NCBI GenBank assembly: GCA_001874255.1
Contig: MPDC01000002.1
Span: 186,001-250,000, forward strand
Source: Alphaproteobacteria bacterium MedPE-SWcel
Lineage (GTDB): Bacteria; Pseudomonadota; Alphaproteobacteria; Rhodobacterales; Rhodobacteraceae
Length of the DNA: 64,000 nt
Direction: 5' to 3'
Each line of letters opens with the position of its first letter. Within the stretch, counting starts at the first letter, position 1. A program made the position numbers and the translations under genes. The notes under the pieces are model-generated. The model was not told the DNA's origin. It searched no databases and saw only the letters and a program-made list of their open reading frames with translations. Of this stretch, positions 54,477-62,353 are shown one piece after another.

Positions 54477-55376
54477 TCATCTCGCGCCGGTTGCCACGGG
54501 CGAGGCCGGTGCGGGCGGTTGCCGCGAGAGCTGTACGGCGAGGATGCCGAATGTCACGACGCAGACGCCGACGACATCCAGACGCCCCAGGGTTTCGCCC
54601 AGAAGCAGGCTGGCAACGGCGACGCCGAACACCGGGTTGAGGAAATGGAAGGTGGCGGCGCGAATGGCTCCGATCCGATTGAGCAGCATCACCCAGATCA
54701 GCGTCGCGGCCAGTCCCGGGACCAGCGTGGTATAGGCAAACGCCAGGACCAGCGGCCAGGTCAGGGTGATGTGGATGGTCTCAAAGGCGAGTGCCGCAGG
54801 AAACAGCACCGCCGAGCCGATCAGCATCTGCAACCCCACCACCATCATGAAATTGCCGCCGGATGTGGCACCACGCAGGGCAAGTGTGGCGGCCGTCAGC
54901 GCGAGAACACCGAGACCGCACAGGCCGATCCCCAACAGATCGACGCCCGCGCTGATCCGGGTGCCCATGATCAGGGCGACCCCGACCACCCCGGCCAGCA
55001 AGCCCAACGCGCCAAGAGGCCGGATCTTTTCGCGAAACAGCACAACGGAGGCAAGCGCCACCAGCAAAGGCATGGTCGAGGCGATGATCGCCGCCAGCGA
55101 GGCTTCGATCCACTGCATCGCGACGAAATTCAAACCGAGATAGAGCGCATTCTGGCAGATGCCGAACAGGATCGTCGCTTTCCACTGGCTCCGGGACAGA
55201 TGCCAGGACTGCCGCATCGCGCGGGCAATGATCACACCGATCAGGCCCGAGACAAGAAAGCGCAGCGCGAGCGAAAACAGCGGCGAGGCATCCGCCACAA
55301 TGATCCGCGCGGATGTGAAGGCAGAGGACCACATCAGGGCAAAGGTCAGCCCCATCACTATTGCTCTCAGGTCCAT
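54477..55376 (-). CDS. DMT-superfamily EamA transporter
   Basis: The 299-residue protein has ten predicted hydrophobic helices in two EamA repeats (first with TFALMWSSAFTSARI, second with GLAATLIWVMLLNRIGAI and FLNPVFGVAVASLLLGE). Such transporters export amino acids, drugs or other metabolites. ATG 55376 has GGAAGGG at 6 bases. It is upstream of msrB on the same strand with a 135-base gap. The substrate cannot be predicted. Confidence 0.9.
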   Translation of the reverse strand: MDLRAIVMGLTFALMWSSAFTSARIIVADASPLFSLALRFLVSGLIGVIIARAMRQSWHLSRSQWKATILFGICQNALYLGLNFVAMQWIEASLAAIIASTMPLLVALASVVLFREKIRPLGALGLLAGVVGVALIMGTRISAGVDLLGIGLCGLGVLALTAATLALRGATSGGNFMMVVGLQMLIGSAVLFPAALAFETIHITLTWPLVLAFAYTTLVPGLAATLIWVMLLNRIGAIRAATFHFLNPVFGVAVASLLLGETLGRLDVVGVCVVTFGILAVQLSRQPPAPASPVATGAR

Positions 55377-55482
55377 CAACTGCCCTTCCTGTGATCGTCG
55401 CGGCAAGTTAACCAGTTATCTATCTGCTGAACAGGGGGGCATTCGCCCGGAGCGGGATTGCCTGATAGAAAAACCGATCAAC

Positions 55483-55510
55483 AAAAAAGGGCCGCCCCGA
55501 AGGGCAGCCC
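55483..55510 (-). terminator. Rho-independent terminator of the HU gene
   Basis: GGGC-GCCC arms on both sides (9-bp stem with one C/A mismatch) and six T on the minus strand lie 28 bases after the HU stop. Confidence 0.85.
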
Positions 55511-55537
55511 TGAAACAAGCACTCGATCACAAAGGGA

Positions 55538-55831
55538 TCAAGCGTCGCCGTTGACGCTGTCTTTCAGCGCTTTGGCGATGGTCATCTTCACGACCTTGTC
55601 TGCTTCTTTCATGAACTTCTCACCGGTGGCCGGATTGCGAACTTCACGCTCGGGACGCTCGCGGCAATAGATCTTGCCGACACCGGGCAAGGTCACGGCG
55701 CCACCGCCGGACACTTCGCGGGTGATCAGGTTGCAAACGGCATCCAGCGCGGCGCCAGCGGTTTTCTTGTCGCTGTCCATTTCCTCAGCCAATGCGGCCA
55801 CAAGCTGAGTTTTGGTCATCGGTTTGGACAT
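55538..55831 (-). CDS. hupB: HU-family DNA-binding protein
   Basis: The 97-residue HU/IHF-type protein compacts and bends DNA. The family signature sits in EVRNPATGEKF, preceded by VTLPGVGKIYCRERPERE. The N-terminus KTQLVAALAEEMDSDKKTAGAALDAV (in pieces) forms the helical dimer part. The leader between 55832 and 55974 contains a 13-base palindrome GTTGTAGGACAAC (55892-55904) that could be a regulator site; no convincing -35/-10 pair was identified. Confidence 0.95.
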   Translation of the reverse strand: MSKPMTKTQLVAALAEEMDSDKKTAGAALDAVCNLITREVSGGGAVTLPGVGKIYCRERPEREVRNPATGEKFMKEADKVVKMTIAKALKDSVNGDA

Positions 55832-55974
55832 TACTTATTCTCCTAGATACTGCCCAACGTGTTGGGGCCTCATCGCGTAACTTTAGCGTTATGTTGTAGG
55901 ACAACACAACGCGTAGCGAGGAAGATCAAGCGTCAATCAACCGATTTTTCGTGGAAAACACCATATTTTCGCGC

Positions 55975-57441
55975 TTATAGGAAGGCCGTTTCGTCAAAAG
56001 AGCGCAGTTTGCGGCTGTGCAGGCGCTCCAACGGCATCGTTCGCAACTGCTCCATTGCCTTTATTCCGATCAAAAGATGGCGTGAAACCTGCGTCCGGTA
56101 GAAGTCCGATGCCATCCCCGGCAGCTTCAGTTCGCCGTGCAGGGGTTTGTCGGAAATGCACAGAAGCGTGCCATAGGGCACCCGGAACCGATAGCCATTG
56201 GCGGCGATCGTGGCGCTTTCCATGTCCAATGCGATGGCGCGGGATTGGCTCAGATGCTGGACCGGACCGGACTGATCGCGCAGTTCCCAATTCCGGTTGT
56301 CGTGGCTGGCCACAGTGCCGGTGCGCATGATCCGCTTGAGGTCATAGCCCTCGAGGCCGGTTTGCTGTTCCACGGCTTCTTCCAACGCGACCTGTATTTC
56401 CGCCAGCGCCGGGATCGGCACCCAGACCGGCAGGTCATCGTCCAGCACATGATCCTCGCGCAGATAGGCGTGGGCGAGGACAAAATCGCCAAGCGCCTGA
56501 CTGTTGCGCAGGCCGGCGCAATGGCCGACCATGATCCAGGCATGCGGACGCAGGACCGCGATGTGGTCGGTCGCGGTTTTAGCGTTCGAGGGGCCGACGC
56601 CGATATTGACCAGGGTGATGCCGCTGCCGTCGGCCCGTTTCAGATGATAGGTCGGCATCTGCGGCATCTTTGGGGTTGGCGGCAGCTCGGCGGTTGCATC
56701 CGTGATTTCGGCATTTCCGGTCGACACAAAGCTGGTATAGCCGCTGTTCGGGTCGGCCAGCTGTTCCCGGGCATAGGCCTCGAATTCGGTGACATAGAAC
56801 TGGTAGTTGGTGAACAGAACATGGTTCTGGAAATGGTCCGGGTCGGTGGCCGTGTAATGCGCCAGCCGCGCCAGCGAATAGTCGACCCGCTGGGCGGTGA
56901 ACAACGACAGCGGACCAACACCATTCTCGGGGACATAGGTTCCGTTGACGATGTCGTCATTGGTCGTGGCCAGATCCGGCACGTCAAACACGTCACGCAG
57001 GGGGAACCGGGCCGCGCCCTCCTGGGGAACGGTCAGCCCCGGGCGCGAGGCAACGGCGAAATGAACCGGCATCGGTGTCTTTGACACGCCGACCACCACC
57101 GGCTGATCATGGTTCTTGATCAACAAACCGATCTGTTGCTCCAGATAGTGCTGAAAGAGCTTTGGCCGGGTCACCGTCGTGGTGTAGGTGCCCGGATCCG
57201 CCACATGGCCAAAGCTCAACCGGCTGTCCACCTTTGCGTAGGTCGTGGTCGTGAACCGGACTTCGGGATAGAAGGCACGCATGCGACCACCGGGCGCGGC
57301 GCCTGCGCTCATCGCGGCCATAAACCCATCACAGAGGAAATTGGTTGCCGCGTCATAAAGCTCGATCAACCGGGCCACGGCGGCTTTGGGATCGGTGAAG
57401 GTCTCATCTCCGGGCAGGAGGGGGGTCTTGATGTCACTCAT
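55975..57441 (-). CDS. amn: AMP nucleosidase
   Basis: The 488-residue enzyme splits AMP into adenine and ribose-5-phosphate. It has the Amn-specific N-terminal domain (about 1-180) and a C-terminal nucleoside-phosphorylase-like domain with GVGPSNAKTATDHIAVLRPH, MVGHCAGLRNSQ and LDMESATIAANGYRFRVPYG. The start overlaps the end of adenine deaminase by 8 bases, so adenine made by Amn can pass directly to Ade. Confidence 0.97.
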   Translation of the reverse strand: MSDIKTPLLPGDETFTDPKAAVARLIELYDAATNFLCDGFMAAMSAGAAPGGRMRAFYPEVRFTTTTYAKVDSRLSFGHVADPGTYTTTVTRPKLFQHYLEQQIGLLIKNHDQPVVVGVSKTPMPVHFAVASRPGLTVPQEGAARFPLRDVFDVPDLATTNDDIVNGTYVPENGVGPLSLFTAQRVDYSLARLAHYTATDPDHFQNHVLFTNYQFYVTEFEAYAREQLADPNSGYTSFVSTGNAEITDATAELPPTPKMPQMPTYHLKRADGSGITLVNIGVGPSNAKTATDHIAVLRPHAWIMVGHCAGLRNSQALGDFVLAHAYLREDHVLDDDLPVWVPIPALAEIQVALEEAVEQQTGLEGYDLKRIMRTGTVASHDNRNWELRDQSGPVQHLSQSRAIALDMESATIAANGYRFRVPYGTLLCISDKPLHGELKLPGMASDFYRTQVSRHLLIGIKAMEQLRTMPLERLHSRKLRSFDETAFL

Positions 57442-59239
57442 TGAACGGCTCGATTACTGGAATTTTCTTGAATGTGCGGACGTCGACTAGGCCAAGATCG
57501 CTGATCCGGAGTTCCGGGATCACCACCAGGGCCAGCAGTGAATGTTGCATATAGGCGTTGTTCAGCCGGCATCCACAGTCCTGCATGGCCTCGACCAGCT
57601 TTTGCGCCTTGGCGGCGACTTCGGCGGCAGGCCGGTCGGACATCAGCCCGGCAATGGGCAATTCCACCAGAGCCATTTCCACTCCATCGCGGAACAGGGT
57701 GATGCCGCCGCCGACCTCTGCCAGACGATTGGCCGCCAACGCCATCTGCGTCCGGTCGGTGCCCACGACGATCATGTGGTGACTGTCGTGCGCCACGGTC
57801 GAGGCCATCGCCATCTCGCCCTGATAGCCAAAGCCCGAGACAAAGGCATTGGTGACGCCGCCCGTGGCCCGATGCCGTTCCACAAGGGCAATCTGGCAGA
57901 CCTGATCGTCGCCCTCGACCAACCCGTCGCGGACCGGCAGCTCGGCCTTCAGCGCTTTGGTCGGGGCCTGGTTTTCCACAACGCCAATCACATTGGCGGT
58001 AACCGAGTTCGCGCCTTGGGGCGCGGCCAGTTCAAAGTCCTTGCCCGTCAGCTCATGGCCCAGATGAACAGTGCCGCGCGCGCTTTGGGGCCAGTCCAGA
58101 TGCGGGCATTCGACCTTGATAGAGCCTGATTCCGCGACGATCTGTCCGCGGGCAACCACCAGTTCAATGGGCAGCGACCGCAGGTCCGAGGTCAGGATGA
58201 CATCCGCCCGGCGCCCCGGGGTGATTGATCCGATCTCACGCTCCAGCCCGAAATGCGTGGCGGTGTTGATCGTCGCCATCTGGATGGCCACGACCGGGTC
58301 GCAACCGCAGTCAATTGCATGGCGCACCACCCGGTTCATATGGCCGTCATTGACCAATGTGCCGGAATGGCAGTCGTCCGTGCACAGGATGAAGTTCCGC
58401 GGATCGAGCCCCTTTTCGGTGATCGCCGTGATCTGCGCCTCCACGTCGTACCAGGCAGAGCCGAGACGGACCATCGCACGCATCCCCTGACGCATCCGCG
58501 CGATGGCATCGGCTTCGCAGGTGCCTTCGTGATCGTCCGCAGGGCCCCCGGCGACATAGGCTGCGAAATTGGCTCCGAGGTCGGGCGAGGCATAATGCCC
58601 GCCAACGGTCTTGCCCGCCCGCTGGGTGGCGGCGATCTCGGCCAGCATTTTCGGGTCGGCATTCGACACCCCGGGGAAATTCATCATCTCGCCCAGACCG
58701 ATGATGCCGGGCCAGGTCATCGCCTCGGCCACATCCTCGGCGGAAATTTCGTATCCGGTGGTTTCCAGTCCCGGCGCAGACGGCGCGCAGGACGGCATCT
58801 GGGTGTAGATGTTCACCGGCTGCAACAGCGCCTCGTCATGCATCAGCCGGACGCCCTCAAGGCCAAGCACATTGGCGATTTCATGCGGGTCGGTGAACAT
58901 GGAGGTGGTGCCATGCGGGATCACGGCACGGGCGAATTCCGCCGGAGTCAGCATGCCGCTCTCGATATGCATATGCGCGTCGCACAGCCCCGGCACCATA
59001 AAGCGCCCCTCGGCCTCGATCACTTGCGTCTCGGGGCCCGTGCAGTAGGAGGCATCGGGTCCCACATAGGCCACCCGGCCCGCCTTGATCGCAATGTCAT
59101 GACCGTCCAGCACCTCGCGGGTGTGAACGTTCACCCATTTGCCGTTGCGGATTACCATGTCGGCAGGGGCACGGCCCGCGGCCGTTTCTACCAAAAGAGT
59201 GGCGACGTCGGGCCAGCTTGGAAAAGTCGTATGTGTCAT
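57434..59239 (-). CDS. ade: Adenine deaminase
   Basis: The 601-residue amidohydrolase converts adenine to hypoxanthine. Metal ligands are in PGLCDAHMHIESGMLTP, and CTDDCHSGTLVNDGHMNRVVRHAI (parts) contains the catalytic Asp region; the C-terminal VAHDSHHMIVVGTDRTQM domain is specific to Ade. It is upstream of, and overlaps, amn. A purine salvage pair, AMP to adenine to hypoxanthine, is thus encoded together. Confidence 0.97.
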   Translation of the reverse strand: MTHTTFPSWPDVATLLVETAAGRAPADMVIRNGKWVNVHTREVLDGHDIAIKAGRVAYVGPDASYCTGPETQVIEAEGRFMVPGLCDAHMHIESGMLTPAEFARAVIPHGTTSMFTDPHEIANVLGLEGVRLMHDEALLQPVNIYTQMPSCAPSAPGLETTGYEISAEDVAEAMTWPGIIGLGEMMNFPGVSNADPKMLAEIAATQRAGKTVGGHYASPDLGANFAAYVAGGPADDHEGTCEADAIARMRQGMRAMVRLGSAWYDVEAQITAITEKGLDPRNFILCTDDCHSGTLVNDGHMNRVVRHAIDCGCDPVVAIQMATINTATHFGLEREIGSITPGRRADVILTSDLRSLPIELVVARGQIVAESGSIKVECPHLDWPQSARGTVHLGHELTGKDFELAAPQGANSVTANVIGVVENQAPTKALKAELPVRDGLVEGDDQVCQIALVERHRATGGVTNAFVSGFGYQGEMAMASTVAHDSHHMIVVGTDRTQMALAANRLAEVGGGITLFRDGVEMALVELPIAGLMSDRPAAEVAAKAQKLVEAMQDCGCRLNNAYMQHSLLALVVIPELRISDLGLVDVRTFKKIPVIEPFNE

Positions 59240-59327
59240 GGCCTACTGTTCATGATTGCGATCTGGGGTGCAAGACCCCTATTGCGGGATCATAACAGCG
59301 TCATGAACCCCGGGTAGAGCATCAGTT

Positions 59328-59753
59328 ATGAACATCGTCATTCATCACAATCCGCGTTGCGGCACCTCTCGCAATGTTTTGCAGCTGGTGCGCGATGCGG
59401 GCTATGATCCGGTCGTCGTGGACTATCTTGAGACCGGCTGGACCCGCCCGCAGTTGCTGGCGCTCTTTGCTGCGGCAGGCCTGACGCCACGAATGGCGCT
59501 TCGGACCACGAAATCTCCGGCGGCCGAGCTGGGATTGCTGGAGGAATCCGTCAGCGACAGCGATATTCTCGACCAGATGGTGCTGCATTCCATCCTCGTG
59601 AACCGGCCGATTGTCGCCTGCCCGCGTGGCGTGAAATTGTGCCGCCCTTCGGGGCGCGTTCTGGACCTGCTCGACACCTGGCCTGCAGGACCTTGGGCCA
59701 AGGAAGACGGTACCCTGATCCTTGATGCCGACGGGAGCCGGGTGGGCGAATAG
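59328..59753 (+). CDS. arsC: ArsC-family arsenate reductase-like protein
   Basis: The 141-residue glutaredoxin-dependent ArsC-type protein has the catalytic cysteine in HNPRCGTSRNVL, followed by YLETGWTR, RTTKSP and RPIVACPRG. Its relatives include arsenate reductases and Spx/YffB proteins of other functions. No arsenic efflux or ArsR gene is nearby, so an arsenic role is not certain. Its stop is directly followed by interspersed motif copy D. Confidence 0.88.
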   Translation: MNIVIHHNPRCGTSRNVLQLVRDAGYDPVVVDYLETGWTRPQLLALFAAAGLTPRMALRTTKSPAAELGLLEESVSDSDILDQMVLHSILVNRPIVACPRGVKLCRPSGRVLDLLDTWPAGPWAKEDGTLILDADGSRVGE

Positions 59754-59754
59754 C

Positions 59755-59774
59755 CCTTGTTAGAGCCTGTTTTT
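59755..59774 (+). repeat. Interspersed motif, copy D (after arsC)
   Basis: CCTTGTTAGAGCCTGTTTTT, one difference from the consensus. This copy is intergenic, starting one base after the arsC stop. Confidence 0.75.
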
Positions 59775-59810
59775 CGGGACGCGTGTTGCAGGCCGCTGAC
59801 AGGCGGCGCT

Positions 59811-60764
59811 TCAGATCCGCATCTGTTGACGGCGCAGGCTGCGGGGGGTGGTGTTGAACTCGCCACGAAACGCACGGGTCAGGGCGCTCGGATCCTCATA
59901 GCCGGTGCGAAACGCCACCTCGGACACGCTGATATCAGTCTCTAACAAGAGCTTTCGGGCCAAAATCAGCCTGAACCTGCGGTAGACGGTGGCGGGCGTT
60001 GCGCCAAGCTCTGCCTTCATGCGGGCCTCCAGATCCTTGCGGGGGCGTCCGATGCGGCGGGCGATCTCGGGGATTGGCAATGGCGCTTCCAGATTCGCCT
60101 GCATCAGATCCACCGCCCGGGCAATGCTGCGGGTGCGGGCGAGGGCGGTCTCGGTGCCGGATCCGCGGCTGTCCGCGCTCATGAACAGGGCCGCCACCTC
60201 AAGGCGCAGCGCTTGCCCGTGGGCGCTGCCGATCCGCTCCAGCATCAGGTCAAACGCCGCCAATGCGCCGGTGCAGGTCGTGCGATCGCCGTCCTGAACA
60301 TAGCGCGCCCGGACCGTATGAACCTCGGGAAAGGCCTCGGCCATCCGGTCGAATTCGTCCCAATGGATCGTGGCTTGCCGCCCGTCCAGCAAACCCGCAG
60401 CGGCCAAAAGCCAGGGCCCGGTGTCAAATCCGGCGATGTCGCCATAGCGCGTTGCCGCCGCCCGCAGGGACCGGCGTGTCTGTGCGTGATCGTGGCGCAG
60501 GAAATGATAACTCGGCATCACCACCAGCATGTCCCCGCGACACTCTCCCAGACGGGCGTGGGCGGTGACCTCCATCCCGGAGGAGGACACCGCCGTGCCC
60601 CCGTCAAGAGACAGAAACCGCCAGCGATAGATCTCTCTGCGTGCCAGGGTGTTTGCGGCCCGCAAAGGCTCCACAGTATTGGCGAGACAATGGGCAGAGA
60701 AATCGTCAAACAGCAAAACATCCACCTGCTGCGCCGACCCAAGATCATTTGTCCATTTCTGCAT
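59811..60764 (-). CDS. GlxA-type AraC-family regulator with DJ-1/PfpI domain
   Basis: The 317-residue regulator has an N-terminal DJ-1/PfpI (GATase1-like) sensor domain (about 10-175: VDVLLFDDFSAHCLANTVEPLRAAN in pieces, GDIAGFDTGPWLLAAAGLL) and a C-terminal AraC-type double helix-turn-helix (about 215-317: PLPIPEIARRIGRPRKDLEARM, VSEVAFRTGYEDPSALTRAFR). Similar regulators control carnitine and betaine breakdown in Pseudomonas (CdhR, GbdR). It is divergent from the acyl-CoA dehydrogenase operon, so it probably regulates it. It contains motif copy E (59931-59950). Confidence 0.9.
   Translation of the reverse strand: MQKWTNDLGSAQQVDVLLFDDFSAHCLANTVEPLRAANTLARREIYRWRFLSLDGGTAVSSSGMEVTAHARLGECRGDMLVVMPSYHFLRHDHAQTRRSLRAAATRYGDIAGFDTGPWLLAAAGLLDGRQATIHWDEFDRMAEAFPEVHTVRARYVQDGDRTTCTGALAAFDLMLERIGSAHGQALRLEVAALFMSADSRGSGTETALARTRSIARAVDLMQANLEAPLPIPEIARRIGRPRKDLEARMKAELGATPATVYRRFRLILARKLLLETDISVSEVAFRTGYEDPSALTRAFRGEFNTTPRSLRRQQMRI
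59931..59950 (-). repeat. Interspersed motif, copy E (in the GlxA-type regulator)
   Basis: Minus strand TCTTGTTAGAGACTGATATC; the left 15 bases match the consensus except the first. Read as Leu-Leu-Leu-Glu-Thr in the AraC domain, 156 bases from copy D and in opposite orientation. Confidence 0.7.
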
Positions 60765-60848
60765 GGTTTTCGCCTTTTCTGCATGAAGTGAACCCTAGGC
60801 CAGCGATAGCCTCTTCGGCAAGCGAGCAGACCAGCAAGGAGACGCACC

Positions 60849-62012
60849 GTGCATTTTGGCATGACAGAAGAACAGTCAATGATCGTCGACACTACCCGCG
60901 CCTTTGTCGAGAAAGAGATCTATCCCCACGAGCTGGAGATCGAGCGCAGCGGCCATCTCGACATGGATCTGGTCAAGGACATCCAGACCAAGGCGATCGC
61001 GGCGGGCCTTTATGCGGCCAACATGCCGGAAGAGGTCGGCGGTGCGGGTTTGGATACCCTGTCCTGGCTACTGTATGAAAAGGAACTGGGCCGCGCCAAT
61101 TATGCGCTGCATTGGACCGGCGTCGCCCGCCCTTCGAACATCTTGCTCGCCGGGACCGACGCGCAGAAGGAGAAATACCTCTACCCCTGCATCCGAGGCG
61201 AGAAATGGGATTGCCTGGCGATGACCGAACCGGGCGCCGGGTCGGATCTGCGCGGCATGACGGCTTCGGCCCGCAAGGACGGGAGCGATTGGATTCTGAA
61301 CGGGACCAAACATTTCATCTCGCATGCGGATATCGCGGATTTTGCCATCGTCTTCATGGCAACAGGCGAAGAGGACACGCCGCGCGGCAAGAAGAAAAAG
61401 ATCACCGCCTTCTTTGTCGACAAGGGCACGCCCGGCTTTTCGGTGCGGGAGGGATACCGGAACGTGTCGCACCGTGGCTACAGCAATGCGGTTCTGGAAT
61501 TTGACGACTGCCGCCTGCCAGCATCGGCGGTCCTCGGTGAGGTCGACAAGGGGTTCGAGGTGGCAAACACCTGGCTCGGGGCCACGCGACTACAGGTGGC
61601 GGCGACCTGTCTCGGTCGGGCGGACCGGGCCCTGGCCCATGCCGTCGACTACGCCGCCGAACGCAAGCAGTTCGGGCAGCAGATCGGCAAGTTCCAGGGT
61701 GTCTCGTTCAAGCTGGCCGATATGGCGACCGAACTGAAGGCCGCCAATCTGCTCACCTGGGAGGCCGGATGGAAGTTTGATCAGGGCTCCGTCACCGAAA
61801 GCGATATGTCCATGGCAAAGCTCAAGGCGACCGAAATGCTCGCCATGGTTGCGGATGAGGCGATCCAGATTCACGGCGGCATGGGATTGATGGACGAACT
61901 GCCGCTCGAACGCATCTGGCGCGACGCGCGCGTGGAGCGTATCTGGGAGGGCACCAGTGAAATCCAGCGGCACATCATCAGCCGCGAGATGCTGCGACCT
62001 CTTGGAGGCTGA
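60849..62012 (+). CDS. Acyl-CoA dehydrogenase
   Basis: The 387-residue FAD enzyme oxidises an acyl-CoA to the 2-enoyl-CoA. It has MTEPGAGSDLRGM (FAD), NGTKHFISHADIADF, an R-KQFGQQIGKFQGVSFKLADM helix and the C-terminal QIHGGMGLMDELPLERIWRDAR. The last segment resembles the crotonobetainyl-CoA reductase/CaiA and short-chain branches. GTG 60849 has AAGGAG 7 bases upstream; ATG 60861 is the alternative. With the SelT/W/H-like gene and the ADP-forming-type CoA ligase downstream it forms a probable acid-activation and oxidation operon. Confidence 0.93.
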   Translation: MHFGMTEEQSMIVDTTRAFVEKEIYPHELEIERSGHLDMDLVKDIQTKAIAAGLYAANMPEEVGGAGLDTLSWLLYEKELGRANYALHWTGVARPSNILLAGTDAQKEKYLYPCIRGEKWDCLAMTEPGAGSDLRGMTASARKDGSDWILNGTKHFISHADIADFAIVFMATGEEDTPRGKKKKITAFFVDKGTPGFSVREGYRNVSHRGYSNAVLEFDDCRLPASAVLGEVDKGFEVANTWLGATRLQVAATCLGRADRALAHAVDYAAERKQFGQQIGKFQGVSFKLADMATELKAANLLTWEAGWKFDQGSVTESDMSMAKLKATEMLAMVADEAIQIHGGMGLMDELPLERIWRDARVERIWEGTSEIQRHIISREMLRPLGG

Positions 62013-62014
62013 CC

Positions 62015-62335
62015 ATGTCCGACACCCCTGACCCGACCCACAAACCCAATGTGACCATTACCTATTGCATCGGCTGCAACTGGCTGTTGCGGGCCGCCTG
62101 GATGGGGCAGGAGCTGCTGTCGACATTTCAGGAACAGCTCGGGGGCGTGACCCTGGTGCCGGGCGAGGTGGGCGGCACGTTCGAGATCACCGTCGACGAC
62201 GCGCTGATCTGGGAGCGCAAGCGGGATGGCGGCTTTCCGGACGTGAAAGAGCTGAAGACCCGCGTGCGGGATCGTATCAATCCGGACCAGAGCCTCGGGC
62301 ATCTGGATCGCGAAAATTCGGGTGAACAAAGCTAA
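62015..62335 (+). CDS. SelT/SelW/SelH (Rdx) family protein with CxxC
   Basis: The 106-residue protein has the thioredoxin-like Rdx fold. The redox motif is YCIGCNW, with cysteine in both positions and no selenocysteine. The C-terminal EVGGTFEITVDDALIWERK and GFPDVKELKTRVRD segments match bacterial SelW homologues. It starts 2 bases after the acyl-CoA dehydrogenase stop, and its TAA is followed immediately by the ATG of the CoA ligase. A redox or structural role in the operon is unknown. Its end overlaps motif copy F. Confidence 0.92.
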   Translation: MSDTPDPTHKPNVTITYCIGCNWLLRAAWMGQELLSTFQEQLGGVTLVPGEVGGTFEITVDDALIWERKRDGGFPDVKELKTRVRDRINPDQSLGHLDRENSGEQS

Positions 62336-62353
62336 ATGCAGTCTCTAAACAGG
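62334..62353 (-). repeat. Interspersed motif, copy F (over the CoA ligase start)
   Basis: Minus strand CCTGTTTAGAGACTGCATTT, four differences from the consensus. It spans the selW-like stop and the ATG at 62336, so its opposite strand encodes the first codons of the ligase. Confidence 0.6.
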
